DNA from: Actinomycetota bacterium
GTDB taxonomy: Bacteria > Actinomycetota > Actinomycetes > S36-B12
Direction: 5' to 3'
Length of the DNA: 19,685 nt
Assembly (NCBI GenBank): GCA_947472655.1
Contig: CANJCG010000014.1
Coordinates: 1 to 19,685, forward strand
A program made the position numbers and the translations under genes. Each line of letters starts with the position of its first letter. Positions within the stretch are counted from its first letter, which is position 1. The notes below the pieces were generated by a model. It did not search any database. It saw only the letters and a program-made list of their open reading frames with translations, and was not told where the DNA came from. This document shows positions 1-6,926 of this stretch, one piece after another.

Positions 1-515
1 CAAAAGTGTCACCAATTTTGGTTGTGCTTTATGCCGTAGCGCAAGGTTATCTATTAGGCGCGATTAGTTATTGGTACAACGACTACGCGCAGTCCATTCA
101 GTACCAAGGTCTAATCCAGCAAGCAGTGATTGGCACGATGACAGCTTTCGCTGTGATGCTGTTCTTATATGGCACTGGGATTGTGAAAGTCACAGGCAAG
201 TTTATGCGCGTCATGATGATGGCGATGATCAGTTACGGCTTAATCGCCATTGCATCACTCATAGGCGCGTTATTTGGTGTTGGCGATGGCTGGGGTTTCT
301 ACGGTGTTGGAAGTCTTGGACTCCTTCTATGTTTGGCCGGTGTCTTGCTTGCATCATTTACCTTGATGTTGGATTTCGAAGCAATCAAACAAGGCATCGC
401 GGTGGGTGCACCGGAGCGCGAGTCCTGGCGGATGGCCTTTGGGCTTTTGATGACCTTGGTTTGGCTTTACCTTGAGATCCTGCGCTTCCTTGCGATCTTT
501 GCAGGACGCGACTAA
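1..515 (+). CDS. Bax inhibitor-1/YccA family membrane protein (5' truncated)
   Basis: C-terminal part of an integral membrane protein. The reading frame is open to the left edge (first whole codon at 3), so the GTG at 6 is probably an internal valine and the true start lies outside the window. About 168 residues are visible, with five hydrophobic segments. The stretch LGAISYWYN near the beginning, a Leu-Asp-Phe motif around residue 122 and a C-terminal APERESWRMAFGL followed by VWLYLEILRFLAI are typical of the actinobacterial Bax inhibitor-1/YccA family. Members are multi-pass membrane proteins; some act as calcium or proton leak channels or bind FtsH protease, but the actinobacterial role is not established. 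It ends 3 bases before the stop of the convergent gene at 519. The family call is by recognition of sequence pattern. Confidence 0.85.
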   Translation, partial: KVSPILVVLYAVAQGYLLGAISYWYNDYAQSIQYQGLIQQAVIGTMTAFAVMLFLYGTGIVKVTGKFMRVMMMAMISYGLIAIASLIGALFGVGDGWGFYGVGSLGLLLCLAGVLLASFTLMLDFEAIKQGIAVGAPERESWRMAFGLLMTLVWLYLEILRFLAIFAGRD

Positions 516-518
516 TTC

Positions 519-827
519 TTAAGGCAGTTCGCGTCGCGCAGCGGTGAGAGCCGCTGTTACTTCCATGATTTGCTGGTCATTGCGCGCAACAGCACGAGCA
601 TCGCGCCCCAGCACCATCACGACGTCACCTGCTGCTCGCAATTCATAATGAGGCAGCGGTTTCGGCGCTGGGTCACCAAAGTTCGAACAGAGTCTGAGCA
701 GTTCTGCCGTGAGTCTTTTTATTGGTTCAACACTCTGGTCTAACTTATCGAGTGGCATTGTGCGCAAGCGCGTAACAACTCGGTTGAGTTCTAGATCAAA
801 TTCTTCTGGCGCGGATTGCGAAATCAC
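519..827 (-). CDS. Small conserved hypothetical protein downstream of msrA
   Basis: A 102-residue soluble, probably helical protein that I do not recognise. The N-terminal half is rich in charged and leucine residues (LELNRVVTRLRTMPLDKLDQ) and suggests amphipathic helices; a short VVMVLGRDAR segment lies around residues 69-78. There is no signal peptide and no membrane segment. It starts with GTG three bases after the TAA stop of msrA, so the two are probably co-transcribed and translationally coupled; I see no convincing Shine-Dalgarno sequence of its own. It is the last gene of the MFS-msrA group and meets the Bax inhibitor-like gene tail to tail. Being in frame, closely coupled and free of stop codons over its whole length makes it likely real. 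No function is proposed. Confidence 0.7.
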   Translation of the reverse strand: MISQSAPEEFDLELNRVVTRLRTMPLDKLDQSVEPIKRLTAELLRLCSNFGDPAPKPLPHYELRAAGDVVMVLGRDARAVARNDQQIMEVTAALTAARRELP

Positions 828-830
828 GAT

Positions 831-1364
831 TTAGACGAGTTCAGGAAGTGGCACACCGGTGAGTGCGTGGCATCTGTATCCATTGGGATTCACTTCGAGA
901 TAACGCTGGTGATAAGGCTCTGCTTGGAAGTAAGTGAAATCCTCTGCAGGAAATATCTCAGTAGTGATTGTGCCGTAACCCTTTTCGCTAATAACGGAGT
1001 TGTACGCATCGCTGGTTCTTTTTGCGAGTTCAAGCTGTTCAGGGTTTGTCGTGAAAATTGCACTGCGGTATTGAGTGCCGATGTCATTTCCTTGGCGCAT
1101 GCCTTGGGTTGGATCATGCCGTTCCCAGAAGATACGCAGGATCTCAAATGTTGAAATGATGGAGGGGTCGTAGGTAACCCGAACTGTTTCAGTGTGACCA
1201 GTGCGGCCGGTGCACACCTCTTCATATGTTGGATTGGGGTAGGTGCCACCCATGTATCCGACATTTGTCGCTATGACACCGGGGGTTAGCCAATAAATTT
1301 CTTCAGCACCCCAGAAGCAACCCATTGCAACGTAGAGAGTTTGTGTATCTACAGAATCGCTCAT
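831..1364 (-). CDS. msrA: Peptide-methionine (S)-S-oxide reductase MsrA
   Basis: Repairs oxidised methionine by reducing the S epimer of methionine sulfoxide in proteins and free amino acid, a cytoplasmic oxidative-damage defence. The 177-residue protein has the signature GCFWG near residues 13-17 with the catalytic cysteine, then the family blocks GYMGGTYPNPTYEEVCTGRTGH and FWERHDPTQ, and a C-terminal GYRCH whose cysteine probably acts as the resolving residue. The frame is open upstream to 1475, but that would overlap the MFS gene and add 37 unrelated residues. The ATG at 1364 puts the signature at the normal distance and lies 6 bases after a TACGCT box. It follows the MFS gene by 19 bases and is followed 3 bases later by the small hypothetical gene. 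The family call is secure. Confidence 0.95.
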   Translation of the reverse strand: MSDSVDTQTLYVAMGCFWGAEEIYWLTPGVIATNVGYMGGTYPNPTYEEVCTGRTGHTETVRVTYDPSIISTFEILRIFWERHDPTQGMRQGNDIGTQYRSAIFTTNPEQLELAKRTSDAYNSVISEKGYGTITTEIFPAEDFTYFQAEPYHQRYLEVNPNGYRCHALTGVPLPELV

Positions 1365-1370
1365 GACCCA

Positions 1371-1376
1371 AGCGTA
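1371..1376 (-). promoter_or_regulatory. Putative -10 box of msrA (leaderless)
   Basis: Read on the minus strand, TACGCT lies exactly 6 bases before the msrA ATG. This spacing would place the transcription start on or next to the A of the start codon. The same hexamer with the same gap precedes fumarase and xseA in this window. No clear -35 element is visible. It lies in the 19-base gap after the MFS gene, so msrA may have its own promoter besides read-through. Confidence 0.55.
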
Positions 1377-1383
1377 CGCCGAA

Positions 1384-2670
1384 CTAGCTCGGAGTAACAG
1401 ATGAGTCGCGCACTCTGCCGAGGGTTTCTGGCATGACCCACACCACTGCAACGGCAAGGATCGACAAAAGAGCACCTACGCCAAAGGCCCAGTCATAATC
1501 CAAAGTATCGACCAAGAAACCTGCAGCCAATGGACCAAGAATCATGCCGAGGTCTGAGGTCATCTGGAAGGTCGCCACCACAATGCCGCCTCTCTTACCT
1601 CCGACGATGTCACCGACGACAGCAGCTGGAGCGGATCCTAGGAATGCAGCTGAGACACCTTGGACTGCCATTGAGGTAAAGAACAGGATCGGCCCGATGA
1701 GCGATGCAGTGCCGAAGCCTTTCGTTAAAATATCGGATGCTGTCAAAATGACCATGCCCAGCGCCAGCGTTGAGGCGCCAATCCGCATGGCTTTTCGTCT
1801 GCCAACAGTGTCAGCCATTCGACCGGCTGGCATCAGTAAGAGGGCTTGCACGATCGCAGCAACCAAGAATCCAAGACCTGCCATGGATGCGCCTCGATCG
1901 AGTGCTTCGGTGATGAAAAGTGGCACGATTGAGATTCGAAGCCCAAAGGAAACAAAGCCGGTAACGAGGTTGACCATCAGCGCTGCACGGTAGGCACCGT
2001 CGCCTAAAGCTTCGCGAAGTGATTCCTGTTTCTCGTCTTGGCCTGGGGCGATCTCCTCTTCCAGCTCGTGAAGTTTGGCTTTGGATAAGAAGAACAAGCT
2101 CACAAATGATGCAATTAACAAACATGTGGCATACACATAAAACGGTGCGCGGATTGACCACGCAACGATCAGCCCACCAAATGCCGGTCCAGCCACACCG
2201 CCAAGCAAGAATCCGCCTTGGAAAGCACTTGCTGAGCGGCCGCGTTGATCAGGTTTGGCGACTCGTAGCAACAAGGAGAGTGCTGAGACGGTGAACATTG
2301 ACGAACCAATACCGGTGATACCGCGCCAGAAGAGTAGTTCCCAGTAGGTGTGACTTGTTCCTGCGGCAAAGCTGGTCAAGGCCACAAGAAAGAGCCCGGT
2401 TGATAAGACGAGGCGTTCACCAAAACGATTGGCCAGCATGCCTGAAAAGGGAGACATGATGAATCTGGACAGTGCCATTGCTGAAATGACTGCGCTGGCT
2501 TCAAGAGCAGAAACGCCAAACGAACGGGCAAAGACGGGAATGGCTGGCGCCAGGATTCCAAAGCCGATGGAGACGAAAAAGGCTATGGCGGACAACACCG
2601 CAACTTCGGTCGGCAGATCTCGAAGCAACGGCGATCTCTGCACCAGATGGTGTGGACGCCAGGAAGTCAT
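1384..2670 (-). CDS. Major facilitator superfamily transporter, drug-exporter type
   Basis: A 428-residue multi-pass membrane protein with about 12 hydrophobic segments, the usual size for a 12-helix MFS proton antiporter. The loop between helices 2 and 3 carries a motif-A-like GMLANRFGERLVL and the pseudo-symmetrical loop between helices 8 and 9 carries GRMADTVGRRKAM. The fifth helix region (FQGGFLLGGVAGPAFGG) resembles the antiporter motif C of drug exporters. A charged cytoplasmic loop (KLHELEEEIAPGQDEKQ) joins the two halves. The substrate cannot be told from sequence; multidrug or metabolite export is the family expectation. It is the first gene of the group with msrA and the small hypothetical protein, and it is divergent from the metallohydrolase gene, with a shared 25-base promoter region. 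The ATG start at 2670 is followed by a plausible cytoplasmic N-terminus. Confidence 0.88.
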   Translation of the reverse strand: MTSWRPHHLVQRSPLLRDLPTEVAVLSAIAFFVSIGFGILAPAIPVFARSFGVSALEASAVISAMALSRFIMSPFSGMLANRFGERLVLSTGLFLVALTSFAAGTSHTYWELLFWRGITGIGSSMFTVSALSLLLRVAKPDQRGRSASAFQGGFLLGGVAGPAFGGLIVAWSIRAPFYVYATCLLIASFVSLFFLSKAKLHELEEEIAPGQDEKQESLREALGDGAYRAALMVNLVTGFVSFGLRISIVPLFITEALDRGASMAGLGFLVAAIVQALLLMPAGRMADTVGRRKAMRIGASTLALGMVILTASDILTKGFGTASLIGPILFFTSMAVQGVSAAFLGSAPAAVVGDIVGGKRGGIVVATFQMTSDLGMILGPLAAGFLVDTLDYDWAFGVGALLSILAVAVVWVMPETLGRVRDSSVTPS

Positions 2671-2678
2671 TGAAGCCC

Positions 2679-2688
2679 ACCCTATCCT
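2679..2688. promoter_or_regulatory. Overlapping divergent -10 boxes, MFS (-) and metallohydrolase (+)
   Basis: The 10 bases ACCCTATCCT hold a plus-strand -10 candidate TATCCT (2683-2688), 7 bases before the GTG at 2696, and a minus-strand candidate TAGGGT (2684-2679), 8 bases before the ATG at 2670. The two hexamers share the central TA pair. Both distances fit leaderless or nearly leaderless transcripts. Only 25 bases separate the two start codons, so the two promoters must be physically entangled and probably compete for RNA polymerase. Confidence 0.5.
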
Positions 2689-2695
2689 TGAGGGC

Positions 2696-3202
2696 GTGAC
2701 TAGCGCGGGGGGTTCGTTGATCGTTGATCGAGATCGGGCTTTGGTCTACTCGGCAGAAGATTCATGGTCAAAAGCTCTAGATCGTGGAGGCCGGTGTGAT
2801 TTCTTCGGTTCAACCTTCACCCTTCCTACTCAACGCATCATTGGCGACCTAGAAACAATGCAGCGGTTGGTTGAGCATTGGCTGCACTCAACCCAATTGC
2901 AGCAGGCCTTTCCAGGGCTCTCGCAACTGCAGGTGCGAGCCCGTAGAGGTCAGATGAAGGCGCATTACGAACCTGCTGGAGTCATCGCTATCCCGGTAGA
3001 GCAACCGTGGGCTTGCAAAGAGGCAGTCTTGGCACATGAAGTGGCCCACCACTGTTCCTGGAATCCAGACTTGGCGCCGCATGGACCACATTTCCGTAGT
3101 GCGCTGATTCAGGTTGCCGAAATTGCCTTCGGTCAAGAGGCCGCACTAGTGCTGCGTGCGGCTTACGACGGTGCCGGACTAAAGGTTGCTCATGCCACTT
3201 GA
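2696..3202 (+). CDS. TIGR04338-type putative metallohydrolase (HExxH)
   Basis: A 168-residue soluble protein with a zinc-metallopeptidase signature. LAHEVAHHC at residues 112-120 supplies the HExxH motif (HEVAH, 114-118), and a following APHGPHF (residues 128-134) offers a third histidine ligand in an HGxxF setting as in SprT-like proteins. Family recognition as the actinobacterial TIGR04338 group is from memory of its short length, motif and association with a DUF2786 gene. The frame is open back to 2429, but that part is the shadow of the MFS gene. The GTG at 2696 gives the start MTSAGGSLIVDRDRALVYSAED and lies 7 bases after TATCCT, so the mRNA is probably leaderless. It overlaps the next gene by 11 bases. 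Substrate and biological role are unknown. Confidence 0.8.
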   Translation: MTSAGGSLIVDRDRALVYSAEDSWSKALDRGGRCDFFGSTFTLPTQRIIGDLETMQRLVEHWLHSTQLQQAFPGLSQLQVRARRGQMKAHYEPAGVIAIPVEQPWACKEAVLAHEVAHHCSWNPDLAPHGPHFRSALIQVAEIAFGQEAALVLRAAYDGAGLKVAHAT

Positions 3203-3980
3203 ACGTATTAGCGCACTCCTTGCTAAGGCTGAACGTACTGACAATGAACATGAGGCTGACGCTTATCTCATGAAGGCGCAGGCATTGGCTACAGCCGCGA
3301 GTATTGATTTGGCGCTTGCTCAGGCGCACATCAAAAAGAAAGAAGAGCGTGCTTCACCTGAAATGCGAACTATCACGATTGGCGAAAAGGGCAAGCGCGC
3401 AAACCAGCACCTCATTGCTTTATTTATTGCCACAGCGCATGCAAACGATGTCCAGGTTGATATCGCTTCGAATTCAACCTTTGTCATCGCATACGGAATG
3501 TCATCGGATCTCGATGTTGTTGCAGCACTATTTACTTCACTTGCAGTGCAGATGGTGACTTCAGGCCAGCGCTGGATAAAGCTTGGAAGCTGGCGTGGTG
3601 AAACGTATGTCTCAGCAGTAAGAGAACGTGGACGTGTAGTACGTAAGGTGCGTGAGCACACAGTAAGCACAGTTCGCGTTGCTTATTACCAGGCTTACAT
3701 CGTGCGTGTAACTGAACGCTTGCAGGAAGCTCGAGAAGCTGTTGTTGTGGCTGCACACTTCGAAAAAAAGTCACAAGGAGCCCTTGTGCTTCGCGCAAAG
3801 GCTAAGGAAGTAGCAGACTTTCACATGTCGGAAAGCAAAGCTCGCGGGGCCTGGCAGGGATACTCCGGTCAGATGCGCAATGATCGAAGCAGTGCAACGA
3901 AAGCCGGAAGAACAGCGGCAAACGCGGCCCGTTTAGGACATCAAGACGCGATTGCAGGCAAAGGCGAACTGTCTCGTTAG
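3192..3980 (+). CDS. DUF2786 domain protein
   Basis: A 262-residue basic protein. The N-terminal 40 residues (ERISALLAKAERTDNEHEAD and following, with MKAQALATAASID) match the DUF2786 pattern, a short helical hairpin domain of unknown function. The middle (about 60-130) looks like an alpha/beta domain, and the C-terminal 80 residues are rich in Lys, Arg, Ala and Ser, suggesting nucleic acid contact. The ATG at 3192 is preceded by AAAGG at 3181-3185 with a 6-base gap, which I prefer over the TTG at 3186. Its start overlaps the last 11 bases of the metallohydrolase gene, so the two are translationally coupled and likely act together. The 3' end overlaps greA by 4 bases, tail to tail. No catalytic motif is recognised. 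Confidence 0.82.
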   Translation: MPLERISALLAKAERTDNEHEADAYLMKAQALATAASIDLALAQAHIKKKEERASPEMRTITIGEKGKRANQHLIALFIATAHANDVQVDIASNSTFVIAYGMSSDLDVVAALFTSLAVQMVTSGQRWIKLGSWRGETYVSAVRERGRVVRKVREHTVSTVRVAYYQAYIVRVTERLQEAREAVVVAAHFEKKSQGALVLRAKAKEVADFHMSESKARGAWQGYSGQMRNDRSSATKAGRTAANAARLGHQDAIAGKGELSR

Positions 3981-4468
3981 TGTGTGTACGCCTCGACCTT
4001 GAGAATTTTTACTGACATTTCTTTGCCGTTGGTTAATGAATACGTGGCAGTGTCACCAACTCGTTTGCCAACAACTGAAGCACCCAGCGGAGATGTGGGC
4101 GAATACACCTCGATGGAGGCGTGTGCGGCTTCTTCACGTGATCCAAGTAAAAAGGTTTCCTCATCGCCAAAAGCAACGAAAAGTATGGTGACGACTTTTC
4201 CGGGTGCAACTTCATCAACTTCGGAGTCGGGAACGCCGATCTGGGAGTTCTCGAGTAGCTGCTTGAGTTGGCGAACCCGGGCTTCGTTTTTGCCTTGTTC
4301 TTCACGAGCGGCGTGGTAGCCACCATTTTCTTTTAGGTCGCCTTCTTCGCGGGCTAACTCGATCCGTTTAGTGATTTCCACACGCTTGGGTCCGGTACGG
4401 TCGTCAAGTTCAGCCTGCAAACGGTCATAGGCCTCTTGGGTCAACCAGGTGGTTGGGATCGCACTCAT
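3977..4468 (-). CDS. greA: Transcription elongation factor GreA
   Basis: Rescues backtracked RNA polymerase by stimulating cleavage of the transcript 3' end through the secondary channel. The 163-residue protein has the N-terminal coiled coil (LTQEAYDRLQAELDDRTGPK to about residue 75) whose tip carries the acidic EGDLKENGGYHAARE motif; the Asp and Glu there coordinate the catalytic magnesium. The C-terminal half is the FKBP-like domain (SPLGASVVGKRVGDTATY). An in-frame extension to 4612 overlaps the DUF4307 gene in antisense codon pattern and is unlike GreA; the ATG at 4468 fits the family length. TACCCT lies 6 bases upstream. It follows the DUF4307 gene by 40 bases, an arrangement I also know from M. 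tuberculosis Rv1081c-Rv1080c. No odd residue is seen. Confidence 0.95.
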   Translation of the reverse strand: MSAIPTTWLTQEAYDRLQAELDDRTGPKRVEITKRIELAREEGDLKENGGYHAAREEQGKNEARVRQLKQLLENSQIGVPDSEVDEVAPGKVVTILFVAFGDEETFLLGSREEAAHASIEVYSPTSPLGASVVGKRVGDTATYSLTNGKEMSVKILKVEAYTH

Positions 4469-4474
4469 GAAATT

Positions 4475-4480
4475 AGGGTA
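4475..4480 (-). promoter_or_regulatory. Putative -10 box of greA (leaderless)
   Basis: On the minus strand TACCCT precedes the greA ATG by 6 bases (AATTTC). No Shine-Dalgarno sequence is present between them. It lies in the 40-base gap after the DUF4307 gene, so greA probably has its own leaderless transcript. Confidence 0.55.
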
Positions 4481-4508
4481 TCCGGTCAGTGAAATAAGTG
4501 CGAAGTTC

Positions 4509-4973
4509 CTAGGGAGTCCAGGGCTGGCTAGGTGGAACGACACCTTGCGGAAATTGTGGGGCCGGAACCCGGTCATCTCCGCACCCAAGGACCTCTGCGG
4601 TGTAGGAACCAATGGCGGTATGCAGAGAGAACGTCACGGAGGCAGAACCTGCTACAGGCACAACGGGCACGATGGCGTACCCGACATCGGCGCGGGAAGC
4701 ATCCTGGGCACGAACCACACACGTCACGGGATCGTCGTTTTGAGCATGCACCGTGAAGGTGATGTCCGTACGATCTGGCGCCACCACATTCCATGCGACC
4801 AACTCAAAATCGACTCCTGGGCGGGTGACTTGAAAGGCGACGAATCCCAAGATCAAGGCGAACGCCAACGCCAACACATACGTAACGATGCGGGAGGTCC
4901 AAGATTTGTGATTGATTCCGTAGCGCTCGACCATCTCGGGCGAGAGCTGTGAAGGTTTGAATGGACTCGGCAT
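4509..4973 (-). CDS. DUF4307 family membrane-anchored protein
   Basis: A 154-residue protein with one N-terminal transmembrane helix (SRIVTYVLALAFALILGFVA, about residues 27-46) preceded by a short cytoplasmic part that includes MVERYG. The extracytoplasmic part has a beta-rich look with two cysteines (VTCVVRAQD and EVLGCGDD) that could form a disulfide, and it ends in a Pro-rich tail. The sequence and position between greA and the divergent mca match the actinobacterial DUF4307 family (Rv1081c in M. tuberculosis, from memory). The ATG at 4973 has a GGAG 5-8 bases upstream, and a TACCTT hexamer lies about 17 bases before that, so this gene looks leadered. Function is unknown; the conserved pairing with mca makes an envelope role possible, but that is inference. 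Confidence 0.85.
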   Translation of the reverse strand: MPSPFKPSQLSPEMVERYGINHKSWTSRIVTYVLALAFALILGFVAFQVTRPGVDFELVAWNVVAPDRTDITFTVHAQNDDPVTCVVRAQDASRADVGYAIVPVVPVAGSASVTFSLHTAIGSYTAEVLGCGDDRVPAPQFPQGVVPPSQPWTP

Positions 4974-5041
4974 TGTGACTCCATTGTGGCTGGAAGGTAG
5001 CCGAGCGCTGAGCCTGGGATCGGTCTTGGGACACTAAGCAG

Positions 5042-5905
5042 GTGACTTCACTCCTTCGCCTGATGGCCGTGCATGCCCACCCTGACGATGAAGCCAGCAA
5101 GGGCGCAGGCACGGTGGCCCTCTATGTGTCACAGGGCGTTGAAGTGATGGTTGTGACCTGCACGGGTGGCGAGCGCGGAGACGTCTTGCACAGTGCGGCA
5201 GACGAAGACGTACAGAAGTGGGGCTTAGCAGAAGTGCGTCGTCGCGAGATGGCTGATGCCGCACAGATATTAGGCGTTAAGCATGCTTGGTTGGGCTTTG
5301 AGGATTCTGGTTTTCCTGATCCGGAAAATCCGCAGCCACTTCCAGCTGGTTGTTTTGCGGATCTGCCACTGGAACAAGTAACGCAGCCGCTCGTAGATCT
5401 CATTCGCGATTTTCGCCCGCAGGTGATTACTACCTATGACGAAGAAGGCGGCTACCCGCACCCTGATCACATTCGCACACACGAGGTGACGTTAGCTGCC
5501 GTTGAAGCAGCTGCGAGTGCGGACTATCCAAATGATCGCGAACCTTGGCAAGTATCGAAAATGTATTACAACATGCAATTCATCCGCGCTCGAATTTACG
5601 CACTCCACGAAGCGATGTTGGCGGCTGGATTCGAGTCGCCGTATCTCGAATGGATTGAGCGCATGGAGAAGCGTCGCGATGCCGCAAGTCGAGTGACGAC
5701 CACTATTGAATGTGGAGACTTTCTACACATTCGAGACCAAGCGTTACTGGCTCATCGCACCCAGATCGACCCTGAAGGTTTCTTTTTTAAAGTGCCGTTG
5801 GAAATGCAAAAAGCGGTTTGGCCGACTGAAGAATTCGAATTGGCGATGTCTCTAGTGAAAACCGAACTTCCGGAAACGGATCTATTCGCAGGATTGAGGG
5901 CATGA
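5042..5905 (+). CDS. mca: Mycothiol S-conjugate amidase Mca
   Basis: Zinc hydrolase that cleaves mycothiol S-conjugates of electrophiles and drugs to glucosaminyl-inositol and a mercapturic acid for export; cytoplasmic detoxification. The 287-residue length matches the family. The LmbE/PIG-L fold motif AHPDDE is at residues 12-17 and HPDH at 140-143, giving the zinc ligands. Mca-typical stretches are MVVTCTGGERG, PQVITTYDEEGGYPHPDH, LLAHRTQIDPEG and the C-terminal VWPTEEFELAMSLVKTELPE with DLFAG. These point to Mca instead of the paralogue MshB. The GTG at 5042 gives MTSLLRLMAVHAHPDD; a weaker box, GACACT, lies 6 bases before it. It heads an operon with the small membrane protein (4-base ATGA overlap) and SURF1. 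It marks the host as a mycothiol-making actinobacterium. Confidence 0.96.
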   Translation: MTSLLRLMAVHAHPDDEASKGAGTVALYVSQGVEVMVVTCTGGERGDVLHSAADEDVQKWGLAEVRRREMADAAQILGVKHAWLGFEDSGFPDPENPQPLPAGCFADLPLEQVTQPLVDLIRDFRPQVITTYDEEGGYPHPDHIRTHEVTLAAVEAAASADYPNDREPWQVSKMYYNMQFIRARIYALHEAMLAAGFESPYLEWIERMEKRRDAASRVTTTIECGDFLHIRDQALLAHRTQIDPEGFFFKVPLEMQKAVWPTEEFELAMSLVKTELPETDLFAGLRA

Positions 5906-6099
5906 TGTTCGTACTCGCGGATGAAGCTTCATTAACAAATGTAATCGACAAAGCTGGTCCCATTGCATTGTTATTTGTCTTCGCTTTAGGAGCTGCGTTG
6001 TATTTCATTTGGAAGTCGATGAATAAGCAGCTAAAGAAAGTTGATGAAAATATTCCAGTAGATCCGCCTAAGGTTCAAGACCAAGCCAAGGAACAATGA
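5902..6099 (+). CDS. Small single-helix membrane protein after mca
   Basis: A 65-residue protein with a short N-terminal segment, one membrane helix (AGPIALLFVFALGAALYFIWK, about residues 18-38) and a charged cytoplasmic tail rich in Lys, Asp, Pro and Gln. Its ATG overlaps the mca stop codon in an ATGA arrangement and is preceded by GAGG, so it is translated by coupling with mca. A small membrane protein directly after mca also occurs in M. tuberculosis (Rv1083, from memory), which supports it as a real conserved gene. A second ATG at 5905 is equally possible as start. It ends one base before the SURF1 start. The function is not known; a membrane partner of Mca or of SURF1 is possible only as inference. 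Confidence 0.8.
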   Translation: MMFVLADEASLTNVIDKAGPIALLFVFALGAALYFIWKSMNKQLKKVDENIPVDPPKVQDQAKEQ

Positions 6100-6100
6100 G

Positions 6101-6835
6101 TTGTTGCGTTTAGCTTTTTCCGCTAAGTGGTTAGTGCGGGCAGGGCTGGGAGTTTTACTGATTATTGGTTTCATTTTCCTTGGTCACTGGCAATGGGAAC
6201 GAACGCAGGATGTCTTAGCCGCTGAACGGGCTGGTCTTGCCGAACAAGTCGCTGTCGATCAGCTAAACCCTTTAGGACAGCCGATCGTTAGTGAAACAGT
6301 GGGCAGAGCAGTCTCTGCTCGTGGGCAATATCGCAGCGATATGCAGCGCTTTGTTGTGCACCGTTCGCTAAATGGAAAATCCGGGGTATGGGTGGTTACC
6401 CCGTTGCAACTCAGTGACGGAAGCCTGATCGCGGTGATGCGCGGTTGGCTTCCCAATAAGCAGGCGCCCGGCGCTGTGGCTCCCAGCGTTGATGTTGAAA
6501 TCACCGGCGTCCTGCAGGCCGATGAGTCCTTCTACAAAGGGTCACCGCCGGATGGCAGCAACGTTGCAGCAATTTCTCGCCAGAGTTTGCAGTTAGGCGC
6601 CACAGCACGGGACGGGTTTATCCGACTTTCTACTCAAACCCCAGTGACTACCCCCGCACCCATACCTGTGCCAGTAGTTGCGCAGCAGGGATCGGTTCCG
6701 TTTCCGCTTCAAAATTTCTTCTATGCCATTCAGTGGTGGATTTTTTCACTGTTCGTCATTGGTGTGTATCTACGCTGGCTCTGGCTGGACGCACATGACA
6801 GTAGCCATTCGTCACTTGATGATGACGCCAATTAG
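6101..6835 (+). CDS. SURF1 family cytochrome oxidase assembly protein
   Basis: SURF1 proteins help insert heme into aa3-type cytochrome c oxidase. The 244-residue protein has the expected architecture: an N-terminal membrane helix (RAGLGVLLIIGFIFLGHW) ending in the family-type GHWQWERTQ, an extracytoplasmic domain of about 170 residues with VWVVTPLQLSDG and MRGWLP, and a C-terminal membrane helix (FYAIQWWIFSLFVIGVYL). The tail is acidic and Ser-rich. The start is a TTG at 6101 one base after the previous stop, with AAGGA 8 bases upstream; the next TTG at 6104 is an alternative. It is the third gene of the mca operon, a neighbour I do not expect from the M. tuberculosis locus. The presence implies aerobic respiration with a heme-copper oxidase. 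Confidence 0.88.
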   Translation: MLRLAFSAKWLVRAGLGVLLIIGFIFLGHWQWERTQDVLAAERAGLAEQVAVDQLNPLGQPIVSETVGRAVSARGQYRSDMQRFVVHRSLNGKSGVWVVTPLQLSDGSLIAVMRGWLPNKQAPGAVAPSVDVEITGVLQADESFYKGSPPDGSNVAAISRQSLQLGATARDGFIRLSTQTPVTTPAPIPVPVVAQQGSVPFPLQNFFYAIQWWIFSLFVIGVYLRWLWLDAHDSSHSSLDDDAN

Positions 6836-6843
6836 GTTTTCGC

Positions 6844-6856
6844 CATGGTCACCATG
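6844..6856. repeat. Short palindrome upstream of the DUF3817 gene
   Basis: CATGGT and ACCATG flank a single C, forming a perfect 6+6 inverted repeat, 58 bases upstream of the -10 candidate of the DUF3817 gene and just after the SURF1 stop. It could be an operator or chance; the 91-base spacer from SURF1 holds no other recognised element before the -10 box. Confidence 0.3.
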
Positions 6857-6913
6857 ATGCCCTGCCAAAAAGCAGATGCGCAGCCACCTTTCCTCACAGA
6901 ATTGGCGATTGGC

Positions 6914-6919
6914 TAAGTT
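6914..6919 (+). promoter_or_regulatory. Putative -10 box of the DUF3817 gene (leaderless)
   Basis: TAAGTT lies 7 bases before a GTG at 6927. Using this GTG gives a protein that begins just before the first membrane helix. The choice of start and the reading of the box support each other, so they are not independent evidence. Confidence 0.45.
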
Positions 6920-6926
6920 AAGCACC

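Noticed and set aside
816..1154. Plus-strand frame opposite msrA
   Set aside because: Antisense to a clear MsrA gene, no family resemblance and no ribosome site.
2429..2695. In-frame upstream extension of the metallohydrolase gene
   Set aside because: It is antisense to the MFS gene, its composition is shadow-like, and the GTG at 2696 gives the expected protein with a promoter box in front.
4449..4952. Plus-strand 167-codon frame opposite greA and DUF4307
   Set aside because: Low-complexity, Gly/Arg-rich translation typical of an antisense shadow; both minus-strand genes are well supported.
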